Shown: in pieces, positions 56,287-64,000 of the stretch
Position numbering within the stretch: position 1 is the first letter of the stretch
Layout: the number at the start of each line of letters is the position of its first letter
Origin: Corynebacterium faecale
GTDB taxonomy: Bacteria; Actinomycetota; Actinomycetes; Mycobacteriales; Mycobacteriaceae
Reading direction: 5' to 3'
Assembly (NCBI RefSeq): GCF_030408735.1
Contig: NZ_CP047204.1
Span: forward strand, 1,860,001 to 1,924,000
Length of the DNA: 64,000 bases
The notes under the pieces: model-generated
Told to the model about the DNA's origin: nothing
The model's input: only the letters and a program-made list of their open reading frames with translations
Databases searched by the model: none
Program-made: the position numbers and the translations under genes

Positions 56287-57156
56287 TCAGCGGATGACGC
56301 TGCGCATGCGGGACATGGCGATGCCACCGAAGACCAGGCCCCAGGCCGCGATGATGGCAACGGTCATCAACGGTGTGATCTCAGTTCCAAACAAGTCGAT
56401 GCGGGTGCCGTATCCGAATTGCAGTTCCTCGAACATCTCCGGTGGGAAACCCACCCCTTCCAGGGCTGGTTCTGCAACAGGTCCTCGAACGAGCATGGCA
56501 GCCGGGGCGAACGGCATGATGTTCATGAAGTTGATCACCATGTCCGGCAGCGCAAGCGGTGGGATATAAGCACCAGCCAGGAAGCCAGCCAGCGTACCCA
56601 CCAGACTGGCCAGACCGGACATCGCCGCCTGCGAGGTCACCAGGGTCACCAGGAACGCGGCGATCCCGGAGAACGCCGCCGTGAGCAGGATCAGGACGCC
56701 GTACAGCTCCACCAGACCGCTGAGGGTGAGCGTGGCATGCCCCAGCAGGGTCAGCGCGGTGACCCCGACCACCACCTCGACGGTGAGGATCACCATGGTG
56801 ATGATGATCGCCGCGAGGATATAGGAGAAGGTGAGTTGCATCCGGCTCACCGGGGACACCAGGAAATCCTTCACCCTGCCCTGGGTGCGGTCCTCCACCA
56901 ACACGCCGAGCCCTGCTTGAGGCACGGTGATCGCGGAGGTGACAAGTATTCCGGAGAACACCCAGTTGAGAACGAAGGTGGAAACGTCATCGCGGGCTTC
57001 AGGCGGCAGGCTTTCCGAGAGGGAATCGATCTGCATCTTGCCCAGGAAGAGGACATAGAGGACAAACAGGACGAGTGCACCCAACACGGAGAACAACACC
57101 GCCCAACGGTCTCGGAAGAAACACATCAGGTGGCGGCGTGTCAATGACCAGATCAT
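56287..57156 (-). CDS. ABC-2 family drug exporter permease
   Basis: A 289-residue membrane protein with six helices and the ABC-2 pattern: MQIDSL loop, LVEDRTQGRVKDFLVSPVS, and the C-terminal IPPLALPDMVINFMNIMPFA. It overlaps the ATPase gene by 4 nt, forming a pair. The substrate is unknown. Confidence 0.87.
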   Translation of the reverse strand: MIWSLTRRHLMCFFRDRWAVLFSVLGALVLFVLYVLFLGKMQIDSLSESLPPEARDDVSTFVLNWVFSGILVTSAITVPQAGLGVLVEDRTQGRVKDFLVSPVSRMQLTFSYILAAIIITMVILTVEVVVGVTALTLLGHATLTLSGLVELYGVLILLTAAFSGIAAFLVTLVTSQAAMSGLASLVGTLAGFLAGAYIPPLALPDMVINFMNIMPFAPAAMLVRGPVAEPALEGVGFPPEMFEELQFGYGTRIDLFGTEITPLMTVAIIAAWGLVFGGIAMSRMRSVIR

Positions 57157-58061
57157 GATGCCACTCCTGCGACAGGTCCGGATACATGGGTTCCGGGTGT
57201 GCCGGTAACTGAGAGGAAAACATCATCCATGGATCCATGGCGGATCTCCACATCGAGGATATGATCCAGGCCCAGCGCGATCCGGGCAGCCTCGAGTCCG
57301 TCGTCCACCACCACCCTGACGCGGTCACCGTCAATGGTGACCTCCCGGCCCGGCAGCTGTGCGGCCACCCATCGTGGATGGTCGGTGCGGAGTACCAGCT
57401 GGGTAGGTGAATACTGGGCACGCAGCTGCATGGGTGTGCCAGCTGCAACCTCCCGGCCACCGTCGATGATGAGGACATCATCCGCCAATTCGGTCTCCTC
57501 CATATAATGTGTGGTCAAAAACACGGTCAGGCCGGCATCATCGCGCAGGGAGTTGATCGTCTCCCACACCTGGTGCCGGGATCGCGGATCCAGACCGGCT
57601 GACGGCTCATCAAGAAAGAGGATAACCGGGTTATGCAGCAGTGCCCGGGCGATATCGGTGCGGCGCTTCTCGCCACCGGAGAGCAGTCCGTATCGGCGAT
57701 CGGCGAAGCCGGTGATACCGATGCGGTCAATCACCTCATCAATCCTCATGCCATCAACCCCCGGGTATAACCGCGCCCGTGATTCCAGGTTCTCGCGGGC
57801 GGTGAGGAGCGGGTCCAGCACTGACTGCTGGAATACCACGCCGATTGACTGGGCAGACGGCCCCTGACCGAGGATCTCAACCTGACCGGAGGTGGGGGTG
57901 ATGATGCCGGTCAGGCACGAGATGGTGGTGGTCTTTCCTGCCCCGTTTTCCCCCAGGAACGCAAATACCGATCCTTTTTGAACAGCGAAACTCAAAGAAT
58001 CCACGGCGACATTCTCGCCGTATTTCTTCACCAGGTTTTCAACTCGCAGGATCGTAGTCAT
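57153..58061 (-). CDS. ABC-2 family drug exporter ATPase
   Basis: A 302-residue DrrA/CcmA-type ATPase: Walker A GENGAGKTTTIS, signature LLSGGEKRRTDIARAL, Walker B VILFLDEPSAGLDP, H-loop FLTTHYMEE, and a C-terminal DUF4162-like region. GAGAAGG is upstream of the ATG. It is partner to the permease and next to an MFS exporter. Confidence 0.9.
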   Translation of the reverse strand: MTTILRVENLVKKYGENVAVDSLSFAVQKGSVFAFLGENGAGKTTTISCLTGIITPTSGQVEILGQGPSAQSIGVVFQQSVLDPLLTARENLESRARLYPGVDGMRIDEVIDRIGITGFADRRYGLLSGGEKRRTDIARALLHNPVILFLDEPSAGLDPRSRHQVWETINSLRDDAGLTVFLTTHYMEETELADDVLIIDGGREVAAGTPMQLRAQYSPTQLVLRTDHPRWVAAQLPGREVTIDGDRVRVVVDDGLEAARIALGLDHILDVEIRHGSMDDVFLSVTGTPGTHVSGPVAGVAS

Positions 58062-58115
58062 GCCACCTTCTCAAGAGGTTTCAGGGAAAGCCATCCTCGT
58101 GTCTTCCACCTGTGA

Positions 58116-59534
58116 TTAACGTACTACCTCTGATTGTTGCTCACGGGGGCGACTCCTTACAAACCAGCCACACAGCAGTATGACCAGCCCCACGCCGGTG
58201 ACGATCCACCACAACGGGGTCCAGGCCTGGGAAGGATCAGTGGACGTAGTATCCCCCATCCCCGCGAGGAGGATGGAACCGAAGATTGCTGCGCCAAGGG
58301 AGTTTCCACCCTGCCTCGCGGTGGAGGTCACGGCCGCTGCGGTACCGGCTTGGTCCCTGGGGAGTCCGGATACGGCAGCGTTGGTGATCGGGGTGTTCAC
58401 AATTCCGAAACCGACCCCGTACACCGCAAAAGCAAGTCCCAGATACCACAGTGGGGTGCTGGCGCTTAAGAAGGTGAGAAGAAAACCTCCAACAGACATG
58501 ACTGCTCCGGCGATCATGAGCGAGGGGGCGGGACCGTAGCTTGCCACCAGCCGACCGGATACCGGGGAGAAGATCGCCACCATCACGGCCAGCGGTAGGA
58601 GCATGAGCCCGGCTTCCATCGGGGTGAGCCCGCGGAGATCCTGCAGAAACAATGTGATGCTGAACAGGGTGCCCGTGGTGGAGATGAAGGCCAGCACCGC
58701 AGAGATCACAGCCACGCTGAAGGACCTGGACCGGAAGAACGCCGGTGCCAACAAAGGCTCGTCGGTGTGGTTCTCCCACCAGATGAATGCGCCGATCGAT
58801 ATGCCTGCCAGCGCGAAGGCGCCAAGGACCAGGAGATGATCCCAACCGAGCGCACCACCCTGGATCAGAGCGATATTGAGCCCCACAAGGAAGAGGATCA
58901 TCAGGATCTGTCCCGGTGGGTCGAGACGCCTGTGCGTACGGGCCTTGGATTCAGGGATGAACCTGGCTGAGAGCACAATCGCTGTGATCGCGATCGGGAT
59001 GTTGAGCCAGAATACGGCCCGCCAGCTGATCAGATCAACGAGGAGCCCGCCTATGGGTGGTCCCAGTGCCATCGATACACCGATCACGCTGCTCCAGGTG
59101 CCCAGTGCCCGTGCCCGGGTTCCCGGTTCGGTGAAGGTGTTGGAGATGATCGACAGGGCGACCGGATTGAGCATGGAGCCACCCAGGCCCTGCAGAACAC
59201 GGGCTGCGATGAGGATCTCAGCATTAGGAGCCAGGGAACTCAGGAGGGAACCCACGGTGAACATGGACAACCCGAACTGGAACACCCTGCGGCGGCCGAT
59301 CCGGTCCGCAACAGATCCGGCGAGCATGAGGAAACCTGCGGTGGATAACGAATACGCACTGAGTACCCACTGCAACTGGGAGACACTGGCGTCCAGTGAC
59401 TCACCGATGGCGGGCAGCGCCACGCTGACGGCATAGCCATCCATGCTGACGATGAAGACGCTCAGACAGCAGGTGTAGAGCAGAATCGTCCTGCCTCTGC
59501 CGCTCAGTTCATCCAGTGTCCGTGCCACCGCCAC
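58116..59534 (-). CDS. MFS drug:proton antiporter, DHA2-type (14 helices)
   Basis: About 472 residues with 14 predicted helices. Family motifs: motif C region IGVSMALGPPIGGLLVD, GSVADRIGRRRVFQFG (motif A), ARVLQGLGGSMLNPVA (motif B). GTG 59534 is chosen because GGAGGG lies 6 nt before it; a TTG at 59567 is in frame but without a ribosome-binding site. A small inverted repeat overlies the promoter. Confidence 0.87.
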   Translation of the reverse strand: MAVARTLDELSGRGRTILLYTCCLSVFIVSMDGYAVSVALPAIGESLDASVSQLQWVLSAYSLSTAGFLMLAGSVADRIGRRRVFQFGLSMFTVGSLLSSLAPNAEILIAARVLQGLGGSMLNPVALSIISNTFTEPGTRARALGTWSSVIGVSMALGPPIGGLLVDLISWRAVFWLNIPIAITAIVLSARFIPESKARTHRRLDPPGQILMILFLVGLNIALIQGGALGWDHLLVLGAFALAGISIGAFIWWENHTDEPLLAPAFFRSRSFSVAVISAVLAFISTTGTLFSITLFLQDLRGLTPMEAGLMLLPLAVMVAIFSPVSGRLVASYGPAPSLMIAGAVMSVGGFLLTFLSASTPLWYLGLAFAVYGVGFGIVNTPITNAAVSGLPRDQAGTAAAVTSTARQGGNSLGAAIFGSILLAGMGDTTSTDPSQAWTPLWWIVTGVGLVILLCGWFVRSRPREQQSEVVR

Positions 59535-59553
59535 GTGAAGCCCTCCATACTTG

Positions 59554-59577
59554 ATTGACCTATTCAATATAGACCCA
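59554..59577. promoter_or_regulatory. Putative operator and promoter of the MFS gene
   Basis: ATTGA-CCTAT-TCAAT at 59554-59568 lies next to and overlapping the minus-strand -10 TATATT (about 59567-59572). A repressor bound here would block transcription of the exporter. Confidence 0.35.
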
Positions 59578-59588
59578 CGGGCAGGTGA

Positions 59589-59630
59589 AAGCGGGGCACT
59601 GATGAGGAAGTCCTCATCAGTGCCCCGCTT
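59589..59630. terminator. Terminator after ffh
   Basis: A perfect 20-bp stem (beginning aagcggggcactg) with a 2-nt spacer, 21 nt past the ffh stop. It is the longest perfect hairpin seen in the window. Confidence 0.85.
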
Positions 59631-59650
59631 GGGTTCACCCGGCGTGCGGG

Positions 59651-61282
59651 CTATTTCTTGCCAAAGTCCAGGTTGTTGAGATCGATGTTCTCCATACCCT
59701 TCGGCAGCTTCGGCATACCCGGCATACCGCCACCCGCCCCACCGAGCTGCTTCTGCAGCTCCGCGAGGTCAGGCATTCCGGGCCCACCCATGCCCGGCAT
59801 GCCCGGCATACCTGGCATTCCCGGCATGCCACCCATCGGCATCCTTGGCTGGGTTGGGCCCTTCTTCGCGGGTTTGCGTTTGCCGTTCTTGCCCTTGCGG
59901 CCCTTCGCCTGCTTCTTGGTGGCGCTGCGTCCGGCTGGACCCATGCCGAACTGGCCAGCCATCTTGCCCATCATCTTCTTGGCTTCGAAGAACCGCTCCA
60001 CCAGCTGATTCACATCGGAGACGGTCACACCGGAACCACCGGCGATACGCTTGCGACGGGAGGCGTTGAGGATCTTGGGATCATCGCGCTCCGCCGGGGT
60101 CATGCCGCGGATGATGGCCTGGATGCGGTCCAGGTGCTTCTCATCCACCATGTCCGCCATATCGGTCATCTGCTTGCCACCGGGCAGCATCTTGAGGATA
60201 TTGCCGATCGGACCCATGCGGCGGATCATGAGCATCTGCTCGAGGAAGTCCTCCAGGGTCAGTTCACCGGACCCCAGCTTTTTGGCTGCGGCTTCAGCCT
60301 TGTCCTGATCCATGACGGATTCGGCCTGCTCGATGAGCGAGAGCATATCGCCCATGCCGAGGATGCGGCTGGCCATGCGCTCAGGGTGGAAGACATCGAA
60401 GTCCTCGAGCTTCTCACCGGTGGAGGCGAACATGATCGGCTTGCCGGTCACTTCACGGATGGACAGCGCCGCACCACCGCGGGCATCGCCATCAAGTTTG
60501 GTGAGCACCACACCGGTGAAATCAACACCATCGCGGAAGGCCTCCGCGGTGTCCACGGCGTCCTGACCGATCATCGAATCGATGACGAAGAGGACCTCAT
60601 CCGGGTTGACGGCGTCACGGATGTTCCGGGCCTGTGTCATCAGCGTGTCATCGATGCCGAGACGGCCGGCGGTATCCACGATCACGATGTCATGCTGGGT
60701 CCGCCTGGCTTCTTCAATGCCTGCCTGGGCGACAGCGACGGGGTCGCCGTGGCTGGTGCCCATCTCGTGCTCGAAGGAGTCGATGCTGGTGCCGGGGTCC
60801 GGTGCGAAGGTGGTGACACCTGCACGCTCACCCACGATCTGAAGCTGCTGGACCGCACCTGGTCGCTGCAGGTCACAGGCGACCAGCATCGGGGTGTGTC
60901 CCTGGGCAGCCAGGTGCTTGGAGAGCTTTCCGGCAAGTGTGGTCTTACCTGCACCCTGTAGACCGGCGAGCATGATCACGGTCGGTGGGTTCTTGGCCAG
61001 CTGCAGGCGGCGGGTCTCACCACCGAGGATCCTGACCAGTTCCTCGTTGACGATCTTGATGACCTGCTGGGCGGGATTCAGCGCCTGGGAGACCTCGGCG
61101 CCAACTGCGCGTTCCTTGATGCGGTTGATGAAGGATCGCACGACGGTGAGCGAGACGTCGGCTTCAAGCAGGGCAAGCCGGATCTCACGTGCGGTTGCAT
61201 TGATGTCTGCCTCGGTGAGCTTGCCTTTGCCGCGAAGGCCCTTGAGGGCATTGTTCAACCGATCGGACAGTGACTCAAACAC
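59651..61282 (-). CDS. ffh: Signal recognition particle GTPase Ffh
   Basis: A 543-residue SRP54 protein: N domain; G domain with GLQGAGKTTLAGKL, DTAGRLGIDD, TKLDGDARGGA; M domain with MGDMLSLIEQAE and RIAGGSGVTVSDVNQL. The last 70 residues are basic then Gly/Met/Pro-rich with GMPGMPGMPGMPGMGG, beyond the usual SRP54 end. AGGAG-like sequence lies before the ATG. Confidence 0.95.
   Translation of the reverse strand: MFESLSDRLNNALKGLRGKGKLTEADINATAREIRLALLEADVSLTVVRSFINRIKERAVGAEVSQALNPAQQVIKIVNEELVRILGGETRRLQLAKNPPTVIMLAGLQGAGKTTLAGKLSKHLAAQGHTPMLVACDLQRPGAVQQLQIVGERAGVTTFAPDPGTSIDSFEHEMGTSHGDPVAVAQAGIEEARRTQHDIVIVDTAGRLGIDDTLMTQARNIRDAVNPDEVLFVIDSMIGQDAVDTAEAFRDGVDFTGVVLTKLDGDARGGAALSIREVTGKPIMFASTGEKLEDFDVFHPERMASRILGMGDMLSLIEQAESVMDQDKAEAAAKKLGSGELTLEDFLEQMLMIRRMGPIGNILKMLPGGKQMTDMADMVDEKHLDRIQAIIRGMTPAERDDPKILNASRRKRIAGGSGVTVSDVNQLVERFFEAKKMMGKMAGQFGMGPAGRSATKKQAKGRKGKNGKRKPAKKGPTQPRMPMGGMPGMPGMPGMPGMGGPGMPDLAELQKQLGGAGGGMPGMPKLPKGMENIDLNNLDFGKK
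59770..59830 (-). repeat. Met-Pro-Gly codon repeat in ffh
   Basis: A run of nine-base units close to GGCATGCCC encodes repeated MPG triplets in the Ffh C-terminus, with small variation between copies. Confidence 0.75.
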
Positions 61283-61380
61283 GAATGAACTCCCAGTGGT
61301 TCTAGAGTGCGGGGTTTCTAATCCCCCTATGGTAGCCGGTCATCCCCACCCAGGTCACGTCAGCTGGTGGTTTCCACGGC

Positions 61381-63459
61381 TCAGCTACCCGCCAGGACCC
61401 GGTTGATATCCCGTTCGACCGTCACCCGGTCAAACCCGGGGCGCAGTGCTGCCTGGATCACCAGGGTGGCACCCGGTGTGGACGTGGAGATCCACGACAC
61501 CTCAGGTAAAGCACCCAGCAGGGCGAAGATCGCCCCGGTCCGGAGTCTGGTCCGCACCTCCACGGTGTCGCCATGCCAGAAGGTGGCGGTGATACCCGGT
61601 TCCGGGACGGGCACTTCCGAGTACACCCCGGATTTCAAGGCCTGGAGGAAGGACTGCGGATCGAAATCCTGAGGACCGTTCGCGCGAACATCGAATTCAC
61701 AGTGCCACAGGCCGTCGACGATCATCCTGCTGTTATCGATCATCCAACCTTTGGCTGCGATGACACTCATGATGTGTCGGAGATCAGTACCGTGCCAGAA
61801 GACGGTGGGCACCCCGTGCCTCATCCGCAGTCCGATATCCTGACGGGGAGCAACCATGGGGGCGGTGGGTCGGACGTCGACAAGCCGTCTGCGGGCGCGG
61901 GAGCACACCGCACCGAGCGCACGCTGCAGCGTCGGTGTCCACACCCCCGGGCCGGTGGCCCGGGCGTCTGCTTCGGTGAGCACCTCGAGCAGGTTCAGGG
62001 TGACCAGGTCAAAACGTACTGCGTCGAGGAGGATATCCAGCGCCTCCTCGGAGTACGGGTCCATCCGTTGGACAATGCGTGCGATGGTGGTGTGTTCCGC
62101 GACAAGAGTTTGCACACACGCCCGGTCACGCAGGTTCAGGCCCATCCGGCGGGCGGTTCGTGCCACCATCTCCGCGCCGACCTGTTCATGCGGCCGTGAT
62201 GTCCCCTTACCGATGTCGTGGTAAAGCGCTCCCAGAAGCAGCAGGTCAGGACGGGCAACCGCGACGGTTTCCAACGCACAGTTGGCCACGGTGTTGAGGC
62301 TGTGCTCATCGATGGTGGACACATGGCTGGGTTCCCGGGGCATGAGGCCACGGATGTTATCCCACTCCGGAACAAAACGTGCCCAGAGTCCGTGACGGTC
62401 CATCTGTTTGACCACACGCCGTGAGTTCTCCGGACTGGAGAGCGCACGGAAGAAGTCACCGGCAACAGCGGCCGGCCAGGGATCGGGCAGCGTGGGGCAC
62501 TCTGTGAGTCTTTTCCACGTGGCCTCGGCGACGGGCAGACCTGTCTTGGCCGAGGCTGCGGCCACACGCAGTGGGAGGGCAGGATCGGTGAGGTCTGCAT
62601 TGCGGGAGAGCCCGATGGTGCCGGAGATATCCACCACGTCCAGGTCTAAGGGGCGCCGCTGGGCGGTGCGGTATCCCAGCCCGGTGCGGCGCGGAAGAAG
62701 TCCACGGGCGGTGGCGAGGGCATCATTGAGGGCGTCATCAATGGATCTGGCTGCATCGGCAATCTCCCGGCCCAGATGATAACGGTCGGTGTAGCCCAGA
62801 TCCAGGGCGACATCAACGGCGAACTCCGGGTCCAGCACATCCCGGGAGCGTCGCGCATGCACATGCAGCAGGGTGCGCACATCAAGCAGGAGCCGGTGCT
62901 GCTCATCCAGCCTGGGCAGATCGCAGAGGTTCCCCAGCGCCAACGCGTTGATCAGTTCATAATCGCGCAGCCCTCCCCTGCCATGTTTCAGATCCGGCCG
63001 GGTCATGGCCACCACCGGACCCGACCGACGCCACCGGGCGATGGCGGTGTCGGCCACCGCATTGAAATTACGGTGGAGTTCACGGCGCCACTTGGTGATG
63101 ATGCGGGTGCGTGTGTCGTCGAAAAGCTCCCGGCCCCCGGCAATGAAGCGGAGATCCAGCATGGCCAGCGCCGCTGTGGAATCCGCGGAGATCATCTCCG
63201 CGCACTCCGCCGGAGTGCGCACCGCATAATCCAACCGCTTCTTGGCATCCCAGATCGAGTACCAGAGATCCTCCACACCCGGCGGCGTGACGCCGGCGGG
63301 ATGCAGCAGGATCAGATCAATGTCGGAATAGGGTGTCATCTCCCCGCGGGCGAGCGACCCGGTGGCCGCGAGCGCGGTGCCGGCGGGCAGTATGAGGGAT
63401 CCGAGCAGTGCCAGGGTTGCGGTCTCGGTGTCGCTCCGGAGTTGGGTGGGATCATTCAT
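61381..63459 (-). CDS. glnD: PII nucleotidyltransferase GlnD
   Basis: The 692-residue nitrogen sensor. The nucleotidyltransferase motif is GSLARGEMTPYSDIDLILL, the HD phosphohydrolase region LGALYHDIGKG, and ACT domains fill the end. In C. glutamicum the enzyme adenylylates GlnK at Tyr51 under nitrogen starvation. It follows glnK by 24 bp in the amtB-glnK-glnD operon. Confidence 0.94.
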   Translation of the reverse strand: MNDPTQLRSDTETATLALLGSLILPAGTALAATGSLARGEMTPYSDIDLILLHPAGVTPPGVEDLWYSIWDAKKRLDYAVRTPAECAEMISADSTAALAMLDLRFIAGGRELFDDTRTRIITKWRRELHRNFNAVADTAIARWRRSGPVVAMTRPDLKHGRGGLRDYELINALALGNLCDLPRLDEQHRLLLDVRTLLHVHARRSRDVLDPEFAVDVALDLGYTDRYHLGREIADAARSIDDALNDALATARGLLPRRTGLGYRTAQRRPLDLDVVDISGTIGLSRNADLTDPALPLRVAAASAKTGLPVAEATWKRLTECPTLPDPWPAAVAGDFFRALSSPENSRRVVKQMDRHGLWARFVPEWDNIRGLMPREPSHVSTIDEHSLNTVANCALETVAVARPDLLLLGALYHDIGKGTSRPHEQVGAEMVARTARRMGLNLRDRACVQTLVAEHTTIARIVQRMDPYSEEALDILLDAVRFDLVTLNLLEVLTEADARATGPGVWTPTLQRALGAVCSRARRRLVDVRPTAPMVAPRQDIGLRMRHGVPTVFWHGTDLRHIMSVIAAKGWMIDNSRMIVDGLWHCEFDVRANGPQDFDPQSFLQALKSGVYSEVPVPEPGITATFWHGDTVEVRTRLRTGAIFALLGALPEVSWISTSTPGATLVIQAALRPGFDRVTVERDINRVLAGS

Positions 63460-63483
63460 GCGATGGGTGGGTCCCTTGTGGAA

Positions 63484-63918
<435 letters not shown>

Positions 63919-64000
63919 CTAACGAATTTCCGGTCCGGCGGTGTCATAGGCGGATTCTCTGTGTTCGGTGGTGTCAATACCCTGCTGCTCCTTGTCCCCA
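63919..64000 (-). CDS. amtB: Ammonium transporter AmtB, C-terminal end (partial)
   Basis: Twenty-six codons and a TAG stop, cut by the window edge, encoding a cytoplasmic tail with DKEQQGIDTTEHRESAYD and ending GPEIR. The tail sequence and the position upstream of glnK identify amtB, an AmtR-regulated ammonium channel. The membrane part lies outside the window. Confidence 0.75.
   Translation of the reverse strand, partial: GDKEQQGIDTTEHRESAYDTAGPEIR

Overview
The window is a GC-rich chromosomal segment of a Corynebacterium, most like the C. glutamicum / C. efficiens branch. The evidence is mycothione reductase, the heme-responsive chrSA/hrtBA cluster, the amtB-glnK-glnD nitrogen cluster next to ffh, and the thiE-thiO-thiS-thiG-thiF operon. 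Many genes also have a -10 hexamer only 6-8 nt before the start codon, the leaderless arrangement common in this genus. Species assignment is inference from gene content and order. Most housekeeping genes lie on the minus strand.

Layout. 0-5 kb: alpha/beta hydrolase, mtr, two paralogous small secreted proteins and a membrane protein. 5-9.4 kb (minus): map-cobQ and a penicillin-binding lipoprotein. 9.5-13.2 kb: ChrSA two-component system divergent from the HrtBA heme exporter. 13.2-17 kb (minus): dxr, a site-2 protease and ispG, so two non-mevalonate isoprenoid genes flank an intramembrane protease. 17.4-22.2 kb: DUF2631 protein, an ABC exporter pair, rlmN and a LapA-type membrane protein. 22.3-27 kb (minus): rpsB-tsf and pyrH-frr-cdsA. 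27.3-34.2 kb: an M23-like protein that has lost a zinc ligand, then xerC, dprA-comM-yraN, DUF2469-rnhB and lepB. 34.3-39.4 kb: an ABC exporter, a P-loop kinase-like protein and two CNNM/CorC-type membrane proteins.

39.6-42.2 kb is the only clearly accessory stretch. It is bounded by an 18-bp direct repeat of the 3' end of rplS and holds two opposed, decayed IS5-type transposase remnants around an intact HigB/HigA-type toxin-antitoxin pair. After rplS come a TPP riboswitch and the thiamine operon (42.7-46.6 kb), then tex, a lipoprotein, a P1B-type metal ATPase, a DedA-like protein, trmD-rimM, a cupin, rpsP, an ankyrin protein, an ABC-2 exporter and an MFS exporter (46.6-59.5 kb). The window ends with ffh, glnD, glnK and the last 27 codons (26 residues plus stop) of amtB.

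The most unusual signal is not a gene. The 11-mer GCTTGTCGACG occurs eight times, in different reading frames and in intergenic DNA. All six copies with a preceding T lie on the plus strand. Other points of interest are an iron-regulator-like promoter leading into a 16-codon dead ORF near 29.05 kb, 5'-proximal hairpins on two transcripts, a leader that can hide the Shine-Dalgarno sequence of the first CNNM gene, and a pair of perfect inverted DnaA boxes upstream of rpsB.
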